Assembly: GCA_004154925.1 (NCBI GenBank)
Contig: QJNS01000291.1
Coordinates: forward strand, 27,865 to 91,864
Length of the DNA stretch: 64,000 nt
From: Monosporascus cannonballus
Taxonomy: Eukaryota; Ascomycota; Sordariomycetes; Xylariales
Direction of reading: 5' to 3'
Shown: one piece after another, positions 10,377-23,899 of the stretch
Layout of the letters: the number at the start of each line of letters is the position of its first letter
Position numbering within the stretch: the stretch's first letter is position 1
The notes under the pieces: model-generated
Told to the model about the DNA's origin: nothing
Databases searched by the model: none
The model's input: the letters and a program-made list of their open reading frames with translations, nothing else
Made by a program: the position numbers and the translations under genes

Positions 10377-13300
10377 GATGAACAGATATCGATACCGAGG
10401 CTACCGGAGGAGAGCCGTGGTCGAGACGGCCCAGGGAGGCAGAAGTAAGAGCGGTGCTGGTTTTTGGGGGGAAAAAAGTCGTCGTAGCCAAGCACGGAGA
10501 CTGTGACGACAGCGGAGAATGCTATTGCATGGGTGCAGTGTGGTAGTGAGGCAAATGGCGTCTTCGAAATACAATGGTCGAAACCGAAGAGGTAAAACAG
10601 TGAAATAGTAGTAGTAGAAGTACACGGCCAGTAGATACTTGATAAGCAAAATCCCTGTCAACAACGAGCTACACCCCTATGTCCTAGGTGGGTAGGATGC
10701 AATTTGATGAAGAAGGGTGAAGTCAGATTCAATTAAGAACTGGCTCTTCGAACAGAACGACGACGACGACGACGACTAGCTAGAGGGTCGTCCCTTGAAC
10801 GGCTTGGTCCAAGTTTCGGTTTAAAAGCGAAAGGAAAGGGATCGTTCCACGTGCTATGACGGGAGACTGTCGCTCGAAAGATGATGAGAGTAATATGTTG
10901 GCTTTCCACAAAAGCGTGGTTGATGAGGTCACGAAGAGGTCGGGCAGCAGCAGCAGCGAAATCAGCACGAGGGGGGTTGCAGGTGGGAGTGAATGCGGTT
11001 TTGAGGCTTGACCCGGCACCCCTGGGCAACCCAAGCAACCTCTGGTCTGATCTTGTTCCTCAACGGACCTAGCAGATAGAAATGGGGGTGAATGGGGGTG
11101 GATGATGTGCGGATATACCCAAGACCCAAGACCCAAGCCAGTAGACTGGTGCCACTTCAGTGTACGCCGCGTAGTACCTACAGCACTATCGCTATCTGTG
11201 TACCCCTGGGTACCTGGGAAGCTCGAATGACGGGGGTGGGCGATTGGCAAATGGCGAATGGGCTGTGAGGTCCTGGTGTGGGAGACACAGTACCTGAGTA
11301 CTTAGGATGTGCAGCAGGTAACAGGTTGGCGGGGATCTGGTCCAGGTGCGATCTGTCCACGGCAAGCGATCGTCTTTTGATAGCGGAGCCGGTCGAATTG
11401 GTTAGCGGTTTCTCCAGGCCTCTTTGGTACTTGGCCTGGCCAGTCGAGTAACTCCGAATACCAAGCTAGGGAGCTTTTGCCCGAATAGTACCGTATGTAG
11501 TGTAGTTATGTATGTATGTAGGTACGTGGTGGAGTGGAGTGAGTAACAGTGGCGACGTAATGATGAATGTGAAAGAGTGACTTTCGAAATGTCGGTATAG
11601 CGATAGCAACCACAGGTACCCCAGCGACTTTCGTATTCACCTCGCCATTTCAGAGGTGCTGAATGCCGTTACGGTCGGGACTGGTGTATTGTTGCCGACG
11701 CCGCCCAGATGTCGAGTCTGACTAATAACGCTTTTAGAGAGGCACTATTAGGGAGCAGCTGAAAGAGAGTGGGACAGAATATTTGGAAGAATGCGATTTG
11801 ATTGATAATTAGAACCAGTTACGCTCTACTGGGCAGACAGGAGAGGGTGCAAACCTGTCTCGCTCTCGCCGGGTATCTTTGCGATTCCACCAGGCCAAGA
11901 CCGCTCACTCAGGAGGCAAGTTGTCCCGATTGCACGTGCATTTATGTAGGTACTAGGTAACCAACCGCCCGGTATATGGACGGGGTCGGAGATGTCCAGA
12001 AACACGACAAGGGGCGGTCCCGTGGGACGCGTGCGGTGTGGGTTGACTGCTTGCTTACTCGCAACGCAAGTAAGTCTTAGCTAATCCCCCAGAGAGAAAC
12101 TCTTGGTGAATTATAGATCCCGGGGTGCGTAGGTGTCCGCCCATTCAGAGTGAATAGGGGGTAGGCAAGATGACGAATATCCCTTCTTACAGAGGCGAAT
12201 ATTCCCCCAGAGTGCAGGCGTGAAACGAGGTCCGCAAAAAGGCTGAAGGGCCTCAGGGCAAAGATTGAGTCACTGGTTGGATGAGCGAATCCTACAGGTC
12301 GTCGAACGGACCCAAGAACCACAAGTCAGGCCTGTTAGGGGCAAATTGTACGTATGCACGGCTTCTCATCGATTGTCGCAGCTTCGCTTCCCTTACTACG
12401 CCGGTCAATGGGATGCTAGAGCGACCCGTTAGCCAGCTGACCTGCGCCCCCGTTGCGTGAACCTAGGCCTCGGAGCCAATTGTTAGGGTCGAAAAGCGGC
12501 GGTGGCAATTGGTCACTAACAGAGATTTCCCAGCCTCGAGATAATCAATGGTTTGCAGATTTCGCCGTCGTGGCCAAATTTTGAAACTTGAAACCTTTAA
12601 CCTCGTTCCGCCTCGTAAATATGGACTCCGGCCCCGCTGTCCTCCAAATCTCCTGGTCAACCCCCGAATCGGATCCTCAAGGTGAACGGGATTGTTTTGG
12701 CCAAGTATGCAGCGATCCAAGTATCTGTCTGCCTATCCAAGCACTCGTAGGTCCGAATGCGGAAATAGTGCGCGTTGGTGGAGTGAGTGATATCCGCAGC
12801 GTGTTTGAGGTTGAGAAATTAACCAGCGGTGAAGATGGGCTGTTATTGTCGTCGCTCTCCTGCATGCGTTGAGTTATTGTTAGTGCTCCGAATTTACCGG
12901 GCCGGACTGCTCAGCTCGCGACAACTCATAGAGGCGCAATGGCCCGATGATGTCGACGTCCAAGAGAAATGGAATCTAGTTAAGCGATCAGCCCATGGAA
13001 TGGGACGAGGAGATAACGTGACGAGGAACACAGCCAACCTCTTGGACAATTTACAGCAGGACAATTCAACAACAAGACGCTTGATCGGTCATCTGAGGTT
13101 GCGACAGACGGTCCCGTTGTCGAATGCGATCATGGCACGATCATATATGGGGCCTGCACCAACAAAAGTAGTTCAAGGGTCTAACTAACTGCCTGCATGT
13201 TTGAGAAGCGTGATAGCTTCTGAAACGAGTCGTTCGGCTGTGAATGTACACGATTCCGGCAATCCGCGATGTCTACTTAACCACGAACAGTAGTATGTTG

Positions 13301-16300
13301 TCATAACACTCCACAGACGGATTGATCTGTATCCATTTACGTCGTGTATCAATTAATACAAAGATCCACCAGTGACGGGATCCCCGGAACGGCCCTTTTT
13401 TTCAGACAGGTTGGCTGTTCTGGAAAGCCCTAATGCGGCGGTTGGCCTTCTACGGCTGCCGAAAGCTAAGGCTCTCACCATCCCGCGCCGGCGAGGCGAC
13501 CAGGCGACGGTGGCAGCAGGTTGTCGCAAAGAACGTTTGAGCCGTTGGTTGAATTGGCAGTCTCATTGCGGCGCGCCCTTGCTCCCGGTTAATGCTCTGC
13601 CAGACGGATTCGTCGACTTAACCGGTAGATATCTATCAGGACGAATAGAGCCCCCCCAATGGCCGTTCGGTTGACCAGCATCGACGTAGCAGGCTTCCGA
13701 CCGAAGGCCTACCTCCTAAGTGGCCTGGCAGACGCAATCACGAGCGGCATTGGCCGATAGCATAGGGCCTTCTTCGTAAAATTGTCACATTTAATGTACA
13801 CCCAGCCTGCTCAAGATGTCCGGGATGCTTCCTCCCCTTCAGGGCCTCAGGCCAGGCCAGGGCCAGGCTAACAACTTCCTCGTGCTGAATGTCGCATATG
13901 GTTCATCACACCCACCCTCTCCGCCGGTTCACACCACCCATGGCTGTTTCGTGGAGTCGGGAACCAATTGACGCTGCCGCAGAAGCAGGTACGCTCCTAG
14001 ATGCGTAGAACACGGGCGGTCTGGTGGTGTACATCTCGGATGGGATGACTGTAATCACGGCGCCGGAGGGCTGCTTACCTAGTCTGATGACTACACTATC
14101 CTAAAGGATGTCGCACGAGAGCCGGAGAAGGGCGGGGGGGCCGGGCACGAACCTAAAATGGTGTGGGGGCACGACGGCAGAGGGTTGTTGGAGGGGGAAA
14201 GGCGGGTAGCCTCGCGAGCGAAGGGATGTCACCTCCATCTGACTGCAGAGCATTAGATCGCAACCTATAACCCACAAACTGCTGGCTTACTGGCCAGATA
14301 CCAGACCAGTCCCAATTCGACTCTGTTGACGGACGGGAACGTCCACTGGTTGGACGTGGTGGATCAACTACTGAACCGACTTGGAGTTCCTCGTTCCTCG
14401 AATGGGGAAGCCTCCTCCAAATTTCCAAGAGCAGCTGGCCTTCCAAGAAGTCCTATTCTAGTGCCATCTCAACTCTCGTCACTTGAATCAATCTGATAGG
14501 GTTTCCAGTTCCACCAAGACCATACAAGCGGTCAACCTAGTGCTGCGCTATGTATGTTTGTCCATACCTATTAAAAGGATGCATGCCCAAGTATGATATC
14601 CTGTGGGCTAATGGATAATCCCCGGTCGAGTCGAATATCTGCCGCTATCCTGCTCTGCCATGCCTCTGCTGCTCTCTAGGCCCATTTTACGGTGGGGAAA
14701 TCCTACCCCCCCTCCGATTCTGTGTAGTGCTAGTACGAATTGTATAGAGCAGTTATCATTTAGGATGGTGTAGGTACTCACGTTGTAAGGGAGACGATTG
14801 ACGGTTATGAGCATGACCTTCGCAGCGGCATTATCCTGTCGATATCTGCCTACCCTGCCGGATCACCGCAAAGACATGCATTTTATATACCTTGCGTCGG
14901 CCTCCAAGAACTCTCTGACGACGTACGTCCGAAGGTGGGGGCGGGGGTCATGAGTTCGTACGCAGAAAACTTGGTAGGGGGGGAGTTTTACAAGCGCTAT
15001 GACAAGTGACAAGTCGATGTTTTAGACAGCGCGAAAAATGGCACGTTCATGTGAATTGAGACCATCCATAGCCTGTCTTGGGTGACACCAATCTCGAATA
15101 AGGACTCCATAGGAACTTCCGACATTGGGCAGGTACAAGATTGATACGCCCGCCAAATCCACGATTCCACCACAACCCCCCCTTTTCTACTAGAATGATA
15201 CACATAATAATGCATCTTGGCAAATTTTACCCAGTGTTTTGACGCCGAAGCCAGGAACACTCTGTCATCCGGCTTCTGTGGCTTTCGAAGGAATGCTTCC
15301 ATGCATGCTGCTATTGGAGGTGAAAGCGATCCCGGCAGCCGTCCCTGACGCTGCTTCCTCCCGCAAGTCATCACCCGGTGGGTTACAAGGGAGTTCTTTT
15401 CCCACCGCGACCTGCCCACCTCCTGCAATGTAGTTTGGAGTTAGTTGCATGGGCGGTGAACCATCTGTCTATCGATAATACCAGCATACGCAGGCCCCGC
15501 TAAGGTTTAGGTGACCAGGCAAGACTCAAAGACGCACGAGTTCTACCAATGGCTGGACGGCTCGGGCTTCGAACTCCTCACGACCTGGGCCTACCTAGGT
15601 TGATTCTGGCATGCGGTGCATTATTAGCATCGGAGGGTCAAGAATATCTTCCAAGCGCGGCCCTGTGTTGCTCTTCTCTCGACCATTCAGGGCCTTAGAA
15701 ACCCTCAGGTCCGCCCAATCACCTGTGCCACCAGCGCTCCGTCGAGGCACATTGCATGCCCCTCCTCAGCTGTTGTGGCATTCGGCTTACGAGATGGGAG
15801 GCTCCATGCAGTGCCGGCCCCAAAAGGCGGCCTGCGATTGGCCTGCAGGGAGCCGCCCCATCCCAAGCGCCCCTTGTGCTTCCCAGACGATACTCTAAAA
15901 TCCCCTTCTACCACACCAAGCTGACAGTGGTACAAAAATGAGCGTCCCTAGATCTATGTATGTGTGTTGTGAGGCTTTCTACAGCCCGTATGGGAAGATA
16001 TATTTATGAATGTTCTGCTTTCGACTCCTTTCGACGGACGAGTCGCTGGGTTACCCCGCACTCTGAAGCGACCCTGGTCGAGGTTGCGATGACGGGTTAA
16101 ACTCATGATTGGACGAAAATGACCTAAAAGTCTAGCGACCCCCTCACCTTGCCCAGCCGAGGCCTATGGGGACGGCGCCGGCGTCAGTGAAAGCCGTTCC
16201 GGTTTGAATACGGGAGGCAGCCGGCGACAACTGGGATGGTCTAACTGCATGTAATCTGGTTACGGGAAGCAGATCTAACCAGGAAAGCTCCCGTTTCCGG

Positions 16301-17077
16301 ATAGACCCTCTCAGACATCCAGGGAGGAACCTTGTTGCTCGTATTGACGCCGTACTATACTTGAGCTACACCTTACATGCGAAGAAGGACAAGTACATAC
16401 GAGTTGACAGTTGTACCGACCAAGGGACCAACAAATAGTACTCAGTTCAGGGACTTGCGGGTTCAAAGTCGTTGTTAGAGGAAGGGTGCAAAGCCATTGA
16501 TGTCACTCACTAGATGCGTTACGGTAATGCTGCACATCGAAATCGACTGCGTGGAACAGCTGACTGAAACCCTCCGCTTCAGAGCCGAGACGGAAAACGG
16601 CGGTCCTGTGTGAAGAGCTGGCAACACTCTGAGACTGCCGCGTGTCCGGTTAAACCATCTCAAATGTCACATGCTGCGGTCACGGTTACTCTATTAAGCC
16701 ACACAGGACAGCCAGCATTAGACGGATAGGCACAGTCCGCGCTTATTATGAGCAAACATGCGATGAAAGCACCCGTAAGACATCAATGTCTATCGCACCT
16801 ATTTATGACTCAGCACTGCCCCTACACGACTTGAGACGCAATTCGCATAGCGCTCGCGCCGCTCTTCTTCTAAGAGCGAAGCCAAAGAATCCTCCGGGAC
16901 TTGCATAAAAGCCGCAGTACGCGCGCCATGCGACCGGAGACCCCAATGCGGCTAGGTTAGTGGCATAGTCGCCGTGGCTCCCCCAAAGAAGTACGTAAAG
17001 AAGTGGGATCGTACGCATCGTAGCAGTAGTAATAGCACAAAAGTAGTACAAGTAATAGGTCACGCCTCCAGTCTCGG
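10377..17077. other. 6.7-kb intergenic region, no supported gene
   Basis: The first few hundred bases to the right of 10377 are the promoter and leader of the J-domain gene. TAGGTA/GTATG repeats occur near 10684-10698, 11505-11527 and 11944-11960. Short open frames (for example 12621 onward and 13372-13674, plus strand) show no domain, no conserved-looking segment and no consistent splicing. Nothing was recognised as a transposon or RNA gene. An unannotated non-coding RNA or a very degenerate relic cannot be excluded. Confidence 0.4.
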
Positions 17078-18409
17078 TCAGTCGTCTGGCGCGCTATGGT
17101 CCCAGACAGGCAGGTCCAGGTCGACCACTATGGGCTTATTCAACACACGCGGGCCCCGGTGTGGATAGGACGCCGTCTGGACGGCGCAGTTGATGAAGCA
17201 GGTCTCCCTACGTCCGAGGCGCCCCGCCAGCGCCGCCTGGTCTTTCCACGCGGACTCCGGATCCCCGCTAAGCCCCCGTGTCTCGATGGCCTTGTTCGCA
17301 CCCTCCAGTTTCGCTTCCTCCGGCAAAGTCGTCTGGGCTGCCGTCGGTCCCGGTGCTCCTGCGACCCCGTAGGAGGCGTGGTTGTCAAGCGGGTTCCCGC
17401 CCCGCGCCGTCAGGTCGATGAGACTGTTCTTCTCGTTCCCGACCCCGAGGTCCTCCCACTGCTGGACGCCTAGCTCCTTGTACCTCGCGTTCCCGTTCCG
17501 CAGGTCCCAGCGCACCCGCTCCGCGCCCCTGGCGTCGTGGATGTGCCCGCAAACGGCTATCTTCGGCCGGACCCTCCACAGCGCCTGCCTCAGCACCTCG
17601 CACCCCTGGGCCGCGCCCCTGCTCTCGTCCAGGTGCGTGCGCGCAGGGCCGTGCGTGATGACGACGTCGGTGTCCAGGGGGATGTCGCCCCAGAGCGCGG
17701 CGGCCGTCTCGTCGTCGCGGAGCTCGTACTGGAAGGCCCACGGGCCGTACCGTGGCGTGTAGGGGCTCCCGAACACGGAGAAGATGGTGCGCGGGCCCTC
17801 GGGGGACGCGAGCCGGATCACGCGGCTCGCGTGCTCCAGGTAGATCAGCGACTCGGACCGCGCGAGCAGGGCCTGGCACTCGGCCGGGTCCTGCGGCGGC
17901 CCCTGGTTGTGGTGGAAGTACCGGCCGTACTGCTCGTAGAACTCCGCGTCCAGCGTCAGGTCGTGGTTCCCCGCCACCACCAGCTTACACTCAAACTCGG
18001 CCTTCTCGAGCCAAGCCACCTGCTTGGACAACTGGATTGCGTTAATCCTGGTCAGTTTCGGTTTCAGTTTCAGTTTCCCGTCCGCGATTATTTCCCCAGC
18101 CTGCTTAGATAAGAGAGGGCCCCGACTAAGGAGATGGCAGACGCATTGAAACTAAGTATACGGAAGTGTTCGTAGGATGTTGCGATCTCGATGCCCACTC
18201 GCCTGTCGGCGAAGTAGGTGGTAGGTGGGTGAAGGCTTACTTACCTCCGTGATGCTCCCCTTGTTCGTCAGGTCCCCGCAGTGGATGAGCACGTCGCCCT
18301 CGGGCAGCTTCACCGTGCAGTTGTGCGTGTCCGAGATGCATACGAAGCGTGTCCTGCGAGTGCGCCGGGGGAGGTCTCGCCGGGCCGTCTCCGCCTCCGC
18401 CTCTGACAT
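17078..18409 (-). CDS. Calcineurin-like metallophosphoesterase
   Basis: Model on the minus strand: exons 18409..18245 and 18031..17078, 372 residues, intron 213 bp with GTAAGT donor and TCCAG acceptor, phase 0. All metallophosphoesterase motifs are present in order: DxH in ISDTHN (D27, H29), GD in HCGDLTNKG (45-46), GNHD (76-79), the His of VITHGP (about 182), and GHIH (217-220). These residues bind the two-metal centre that hydrolyses phosphoesters. The layout, with little sequence before the first motif and GHxH around residue 220, resembles the MPPED/239FB-like small phosphoesterases. The natural substrate is unknown. The C-terminal third is variable. No signal peptide is seen. The start was chosen because the ATG gives an immediate run into motif 1 and no upstream in-frame alternative looks coding. 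Confidence 0.85.
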
Positions 18410-20847
18410 CGTCCGAGTAAACCGATATACACGATCAACTAGCGCACCAAGCTGGCACTGCCGGACTTCTCGATGCCAGACGGCTTAATTCCGGTCCTCT
18501 TAATGCTAGCCACGGAACGGTGAATTGTCAGACCTCTTTCTCTCCTCCTATGTGACAATGCCAAAGTATGTGCATGAGTCCATGTAAGCGTAGGAGATGA
18601 CGCAAAGTTACTAGCGCTGGAGAGGACTGTAAAAGTTCGGCACAGGTGAGGTACGTCGAACCACAGGCATCCTCCCCTTGGCCTTATCTCTATCGTTTAC
18701 TCGGGACTCCTCGGCCTATCGCTCGAGACTGCTGCGCCTGATACGAAGCAATTATACTGGGAGGCCTGATTGCAGCGATATTACCGCAAGCCTATAATGA
18801 TACATTAGGGAATATAGGAGGAAAAAGAACTTTGGGCGGAATCCTAATTGCGGGACGCCCGGCATCGGCAAGACGATGAAGTGTTTTGACGTTGATCGAC
18901 CAGGCTTCGCCTACGTCAGATGGTGGCACAGTGTACGTAACATTGACACGGCCGGAGAAGTTCGGCGGGACTCCAGTCTCCCTGTCCCATATATGCATAT
19001 ACTAGGTAGGTACACACAGTCCATTTCGGCTTAAAACCTGAGCAGAACAACGCACCTACGTAGAGCTCACGTGTCTCGTACAATATGCAGAGTCTCTTAC
19101 CTATGCTCAAGCAATCAGGTTGCAATTGGTATTCGGCTCCTTTCTACTTCGTAGCTGCTTGATAGATAACACGGATAGACACTTATCCGAAGTTGGAGGC
19201 TGGTTGGTGGAGGTGTCCAGGACCCTTACTGTAGTAGGTATGCTGGAGAGCCGCTGGGTTACTTGGATATCTCCAAGCAACCTTGGAGGTATTACTCCGA
19301 CCGGATACCTAAAGTCAATTCAACCTCCTACAAGGCTCTTCGTTTTTTTTTTTTTTTCTGATGCTTTGGAAGCAATCTTCAATCTTGACAGATTGTGTAA
19401 ATGCCTTTTAAGTGTACCTAGACAAGAGAAAGCCTCGATTCTAGAAAACTTCCATTAACCGCCACTGCATTAACCCCACTAACACGCATAAGGTTAGCGA
19501 GGTAGCATGGGGAAGAATGAGCCACCGAGTGCCGATTAATGATTGCAGGGCTCGGTCCCCCGATGTGGAGATCAGTGATCTATCCTCGACAGCTGATTGA
19601 GCAATCACATCGCGAGCTCCGGATCCAAATCAAAAGGGGAAGCGGGTGCATCCTTGAAAGGCGAGGCCAGAAAAAGAACATGACCGGTGACCGTGACCCC
19701 CTTTCATTCAAGCCACGGCCACCAAGCCAACCCATTTTCATCTGTGCGCTCGCACGCTACACTTCGCTTTTTCTTCTCTCGTGTCCCTTTCGCGCCCATC
19801 ACGACTCTGAAGACTGCTGCTCTTGCTGCCGCTGCCGCTGCCGCTGCCGCCGCCGCCGCCGCTAACAACAGGCTTTATACAGTGTAGAGGTTCGAAGGGG
19901 GCACTTGATGGTTGGTAAAGTGAGTGGGCATCAGCTTTTACCTACCTAGTTATCCGTCTGCTCATATCCATCCATATCCATATTCGTATCCATCCATATC
20001 TTCATGCATAACTTTCTCTAATACTAGATCCTTGCATCTAGAGATTTGTTTCTTCTGCTTCCGCTTTGGGGGGTTTCCCCGGTTCTTACTTCGTTCATTC
20101 CGCAGCAAGTTGACGGTAATTTGCATGTCGTCCACTCCCTGCCTCACTCTCTTTACATTTTACGTAGATATACCACCAGTACCTACACGTCTCAATCATT
20201 CCCTTGTCTCACTTTCACCGACGGCGCTTCTTCTGTTTCTTATTTCGTTAGACTCGAGGAGACTGAGGATCCCGGAGAGGATCGGCATCAGTGGCAAGTT
20301 GAGGGGGGGCAGAAACAGTCTGTCCCTCAGCTTTGCATATACGCGCACCCTCCGACACGACGACAATTACTGATACACGATCTTAATACCAAAAGCCGTT
20401 GGCATATATCGAACCAGAAACACATCGTCTCAAGGACATCGAGGCTCTGTCTATAAGGGCCCCGGCACCGTCCCGCGCTAGGGCTAAACCAACGAAACCC
20501 GCTACTAGCACAGCGGCCTGCGTTCTCGACGACCAACTCAAGCTGACTACCTCATCTTCGATACGGCAAACCAGTCTCTAGTAGCCGGGTCGACAGCCGT
20601 TGGCGACTGCTGCCTTCAAGCTTCGAGATCGACCTTCAACAACATAGCCGACCTACCCACTTTACTCCACGAACCTTTCCATTAACCTGACAACCGCACT
20701 TGAACAAACTTTAAACAGACAGCACCCACCAATCCCCGCAAATACGGCATCTGGCGACGCAACCGAGAGTCCGTTCGGAGGTATCAGCGGACAAACAGGC
20801 ATCATTACGGCGTCCTCCAGGTAACATCTGCGCCCCCGGCGATCGAA
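18410..20847. other. Intergenic region and probable 5' leader of the TeaR-like gene
   Basis: No gene is supported. It contains a TAGGTAGGTA cluster near 19004-19013, a run of about 15 T at 19344-19358, a GC-rich trinucleotide repeat near 19.8 kb (listed separately) and a CATATC/CATCC-rich segment at about 19.96-20.0 kb. The last several hundred bases are probably promoter and leader of the gene starting at 20848. Confidence 0.4.
19815..19863. repeat. (GCTGCC/GCC)n trinucleotide repeat
   Basis: Imperfect GCT/GCC repeats, about 49 bases, between the phosphoesterase and the TeaR-like gene. No coding frame around it is convincing. Confidence 0.75.
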
Positions 20848-22586
20848 ATGGCAGCAATGTCAGTCGCGCCGGGTGCAACTACTGCATCCACTCTCACTCC
20901 TCCTAGCAGTTCTCACGGACATAAGCCCGGATGGAGCCTGTCGTCCTCAGGGTATCGAACGGTGAGTTGACAATGCAGTGGCTCACAGGGCTGAACCGTC
21001 CCAATTCTGTATCAACTAAAACTCCGATGTCATGTCGATCTCATTCCCAAGGGCGTGTCTCAGCTGACGCGTGCTCCGTGTTGCAGAATTCCATTAAGGA
21101 TCCGCAGTTGATGGACGATGAGCCCACAGGGTCCCTCGATTTGCAGAATGGGTACTTGGACTACGACTCGCACACGCTTGAGGAATCTTCTTCCACGAAA
21201 GGTACGGCTTCATTCAGAGACCAGAGAACCTCGCCGCCAGTGGCCGAAGGAGGGGCTGAGCATCAACCGAAGGGTACAAACAGCGTGGCTAATAGCACTC
21301 TAGAGAATCTCGAGCCTGGCCAGTCTGCTTCGCCCCCCGAGAAAAGGCGATCGGACGTCGACCAACCCCATGACGACGAGAACTCAAAATGGATTCATAG
21401 GGACAAGCTCGCCAAGATAGAAAACGAAGAATTGCAGGCAGCCGGCATCATACTACCCAAATCGAGGTCACACAGTCGACCACGGCGAGATCGAAGTCAA
21501 GAGAAGACGAACGGTCACCGACGTGCTGCGGATGGTTCGGAGCAGCAAGCGTTCACTAGGTCCCGGAAGAACTCGGCATATTCGGAGAAACCGCTCGACT
21601 CGGAAACACCGGCCTCTACGTGGGACTTACGGCTCCCTGAAGAGATTGCAGAGGATCCACAGGAGCGACAGAATTACGTACCGAACGGCTCGGGGAAGGG
21701 GTCGCGAATTCCCGTACCGAAGATAAGTCCTGCGCCAATCCCGTCCGCCGGACGGGATCATCTCGAACGGGGCATCCCTATATCGCGGAAGGCTAGCGGT
21801 AATCCGCTGGATCACGAGTCGTCTATCCCGGTGCCACAGTCCCGGTCACGAAGCGGTAGCGCCAATGCTCTCGAGGAACCTGAACGAGTTCAGCCAGCAA
21901 AGCGCTCCACTATTGACATTTCTCCGAAGAAATCGACAACAAACAACACGACGCGCAAGACAGCCCCCAAAGATAAGCAGCCGGCACAAAGCCGACCGAA
22001 AACACGGTCGGGATCTAAAAATCGGAGTGCGTCCTCAACGCGCCCACTTACTCGATCCGGCGAATTGTCCCCGACGAGGGCACCGGAAGGCGATCCACCG
22101 TGGATGGTCTCAGCTTATAAGCCAGACCCGCGCCTCCCACCCGATCAGCAACTCCTCCCTACCGTGGCCAAGAGGTTACAGCAAGAAAAATGGGAGCAGG
22201 AGGGCAAATTTGGGAATATATACGACAAAGAGTTTCGCCCGCTTAATGAGGAGGGCTTCCTTAAGGCCCCCGAAGTTGAAAAGTCTAAGGATGGCGAGGA
22301 TGGCGACAACGGCGACAATGGCGACAATGGCGAAGAACGGCAGGACGAATGGCCATTACGAGCGGACGCTAAGAGCCCGAGCCTGAGTCGACCAGGCACG
22401 GGTTCCTATTCAACCATGCCAAAAATCCAGGACAAACACGACGTCAGCCCTTTGCCCAGCCCGAGACTGCCGCAACAACAGACTCAAACTCAGGTAAAGA
22501 CAACCCAGACCATCAGAGTACCGGAGCCTCCGGAAGAGCAGCAAGAAAAATCGAAGGGCGGCTGCGGTTGCTGCATCATCATGTGA
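20848..22586 (+). CDS. teaR: CaaX-box protein resembling the TeaA receptor TeaR / Mod5
   Basis: Model: join(20848..20961, 21087..22586), 537 residues. The donor is GTGAGT, a branch-like CTGAC precedes the TTGCAG acceptor, and phase is 0 on both sides. The protein ends in a Gly/Cys-rich tail followed by CIIM, a C-terminal CaaX box with Met last, which predicts farnesylation and membrane attachment. The body is low-complexity and charged. The best-conserved-looking block is near residues 390-430 (DPRLPPDQQLLPTVAKRLQ and YDKEFRPLNEEG), followed by a short Asp-Gly-Asn repeat. TeaR in Aspergillus and Mod5 in fission yeast are prenylated proteins that anchor the Tea1/TeaA polarity marker at cell ends. 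The resemblance (Ser/Thr-rich N-terminus, this block, CaaX) is from memory of the family and not tested. No membrane span or enzymatic domain is seen. Confidence 0.7.
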
Positions 22587-23899
22587 TCAGCATGAGAGTG
22601 GCGGCTTGGAGACAATCCGGTTCCAGGATGGCTGAAGGTACATACACGTAGCCTCGATGGAGCCCACCAGACTGGCAGCCGTATTCTAACGACGTTACGA
22701 CTCTTTTTGTGCTTTTATCGTTTTGAGCGCTCCATTCTTCGCATTGGGTTGTAGATCCTCTCGACGCTTTATCCCGCATATATGGCTGGCACGATCTCAG
22801 CCATACATATCTCCTGATGCGAGACGGGCTCACCGGGCGGACAAACAGCACATTCGCATACATATCCCCACCTCCCCTACATTGTCCAATAAGCCCGACC
22901 CGACCAGAAACTATGTTGCTTAGATCTATTATCCATCACTACCTTGTGGCTTTAAGTAAAGCTATGCAGACATCGGCGTTTTTTTCAGGGTTTAAACTAA
23001 GGTTTGTCTGGGTTGCGGGCGGACTGTTTGTTTGTTCGTACAGATATAGCATGTTCATTACAAGAAGAGAGAAGTCAGCTGATGCCAGCGTCGGCCCCGA
23101 ATTACTGTTCATAATGTGGCGTTTCTTCGTTCGTCGTGCTTGGGTGAGGGTGCGCGTGTGTTGGGGCGTTTTTTTCTCTCTTGCTGCGCCGCTTTGAGAT
23201 GGCGCGACCGTTGCTGCGCTATTAAGAGTCGAAGGGAGGAGACTGATGCGATTACCGGGGGGAGAGGTCGAAACCGGATAGTGAGAGGGAGTGTGTCCGT
23301 GTCTATCACGTTCAGGGGAAGCGAAGAGGGGTGTCTAAGTCAGGGTAGGAGAAGTTCTTGGCTAGATGGTTATAGACCTCCGACTGAGAACCCAGATAGT
23401 TGAAATATATAAAATCTTACTAAATGCTTCTGTATTAAACTCTTTACACTGTTGAAATCTCGCCCTTTCTTGTTTGTTGCCTTGTGCTGGCAGCTATATG
23501 GTTTGGTTGGCTACTAAGGTTGTTATGTCAGCTTGCTCTAAAGACTGAGTGTAAACTGGAAGTATAAGTAAAGGAGGATGTACACTATGTAGCGCCTTCC
23601 TTCTCTTAGAGCTGTTACCGTTTCCCTTCCGAAATGGTTAGATAAAGCCTTCAAAGGAGATTCTGCTTCAGCTTAGTTGCTCCCGGCTGTTCTGCCAGTT
23701 GCTGTTTCTCTACACCACGCCACGCTGTGAATATACACGACTACACTCCCACACCCGCTCCCACATCAACTAGAGATAAGATTTCAAGGCACATCACGTT
23801 TCTATTGTTCCCTATCAACATATCTACTTCGTTTAAACATCGTATCCGACCGCTTCTTCGAGTTGGTGGCTCAACGTACCGGTTTCTGATTTTATAACC
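22587..23899. other. Intergenic region, no supported gene
   Basis: Begins with the 3' flank of the TeaR-like gene. Open frames are short on both strands and none shows a domain. No repeat or mobile element was recognised. Confidence 0.4.

Noticed and set aside
12621..13188. Possible small genes at 12621-12872 and 12829-13188
   Set aside because: No recognisable domain, no consistent splice model and no protein-like conserved segments.
20931..20961. Upstream in-frame start for the TeaR-like gene at 20931
   Set aside because: The frame through 20962-21086 is intronic by its GTGAGT donor, branch-like CTGAC and TTGCAG acceptor; the alternative start at 20848 gives a Ser/Thr/Pro-rich N-terminus as expected.
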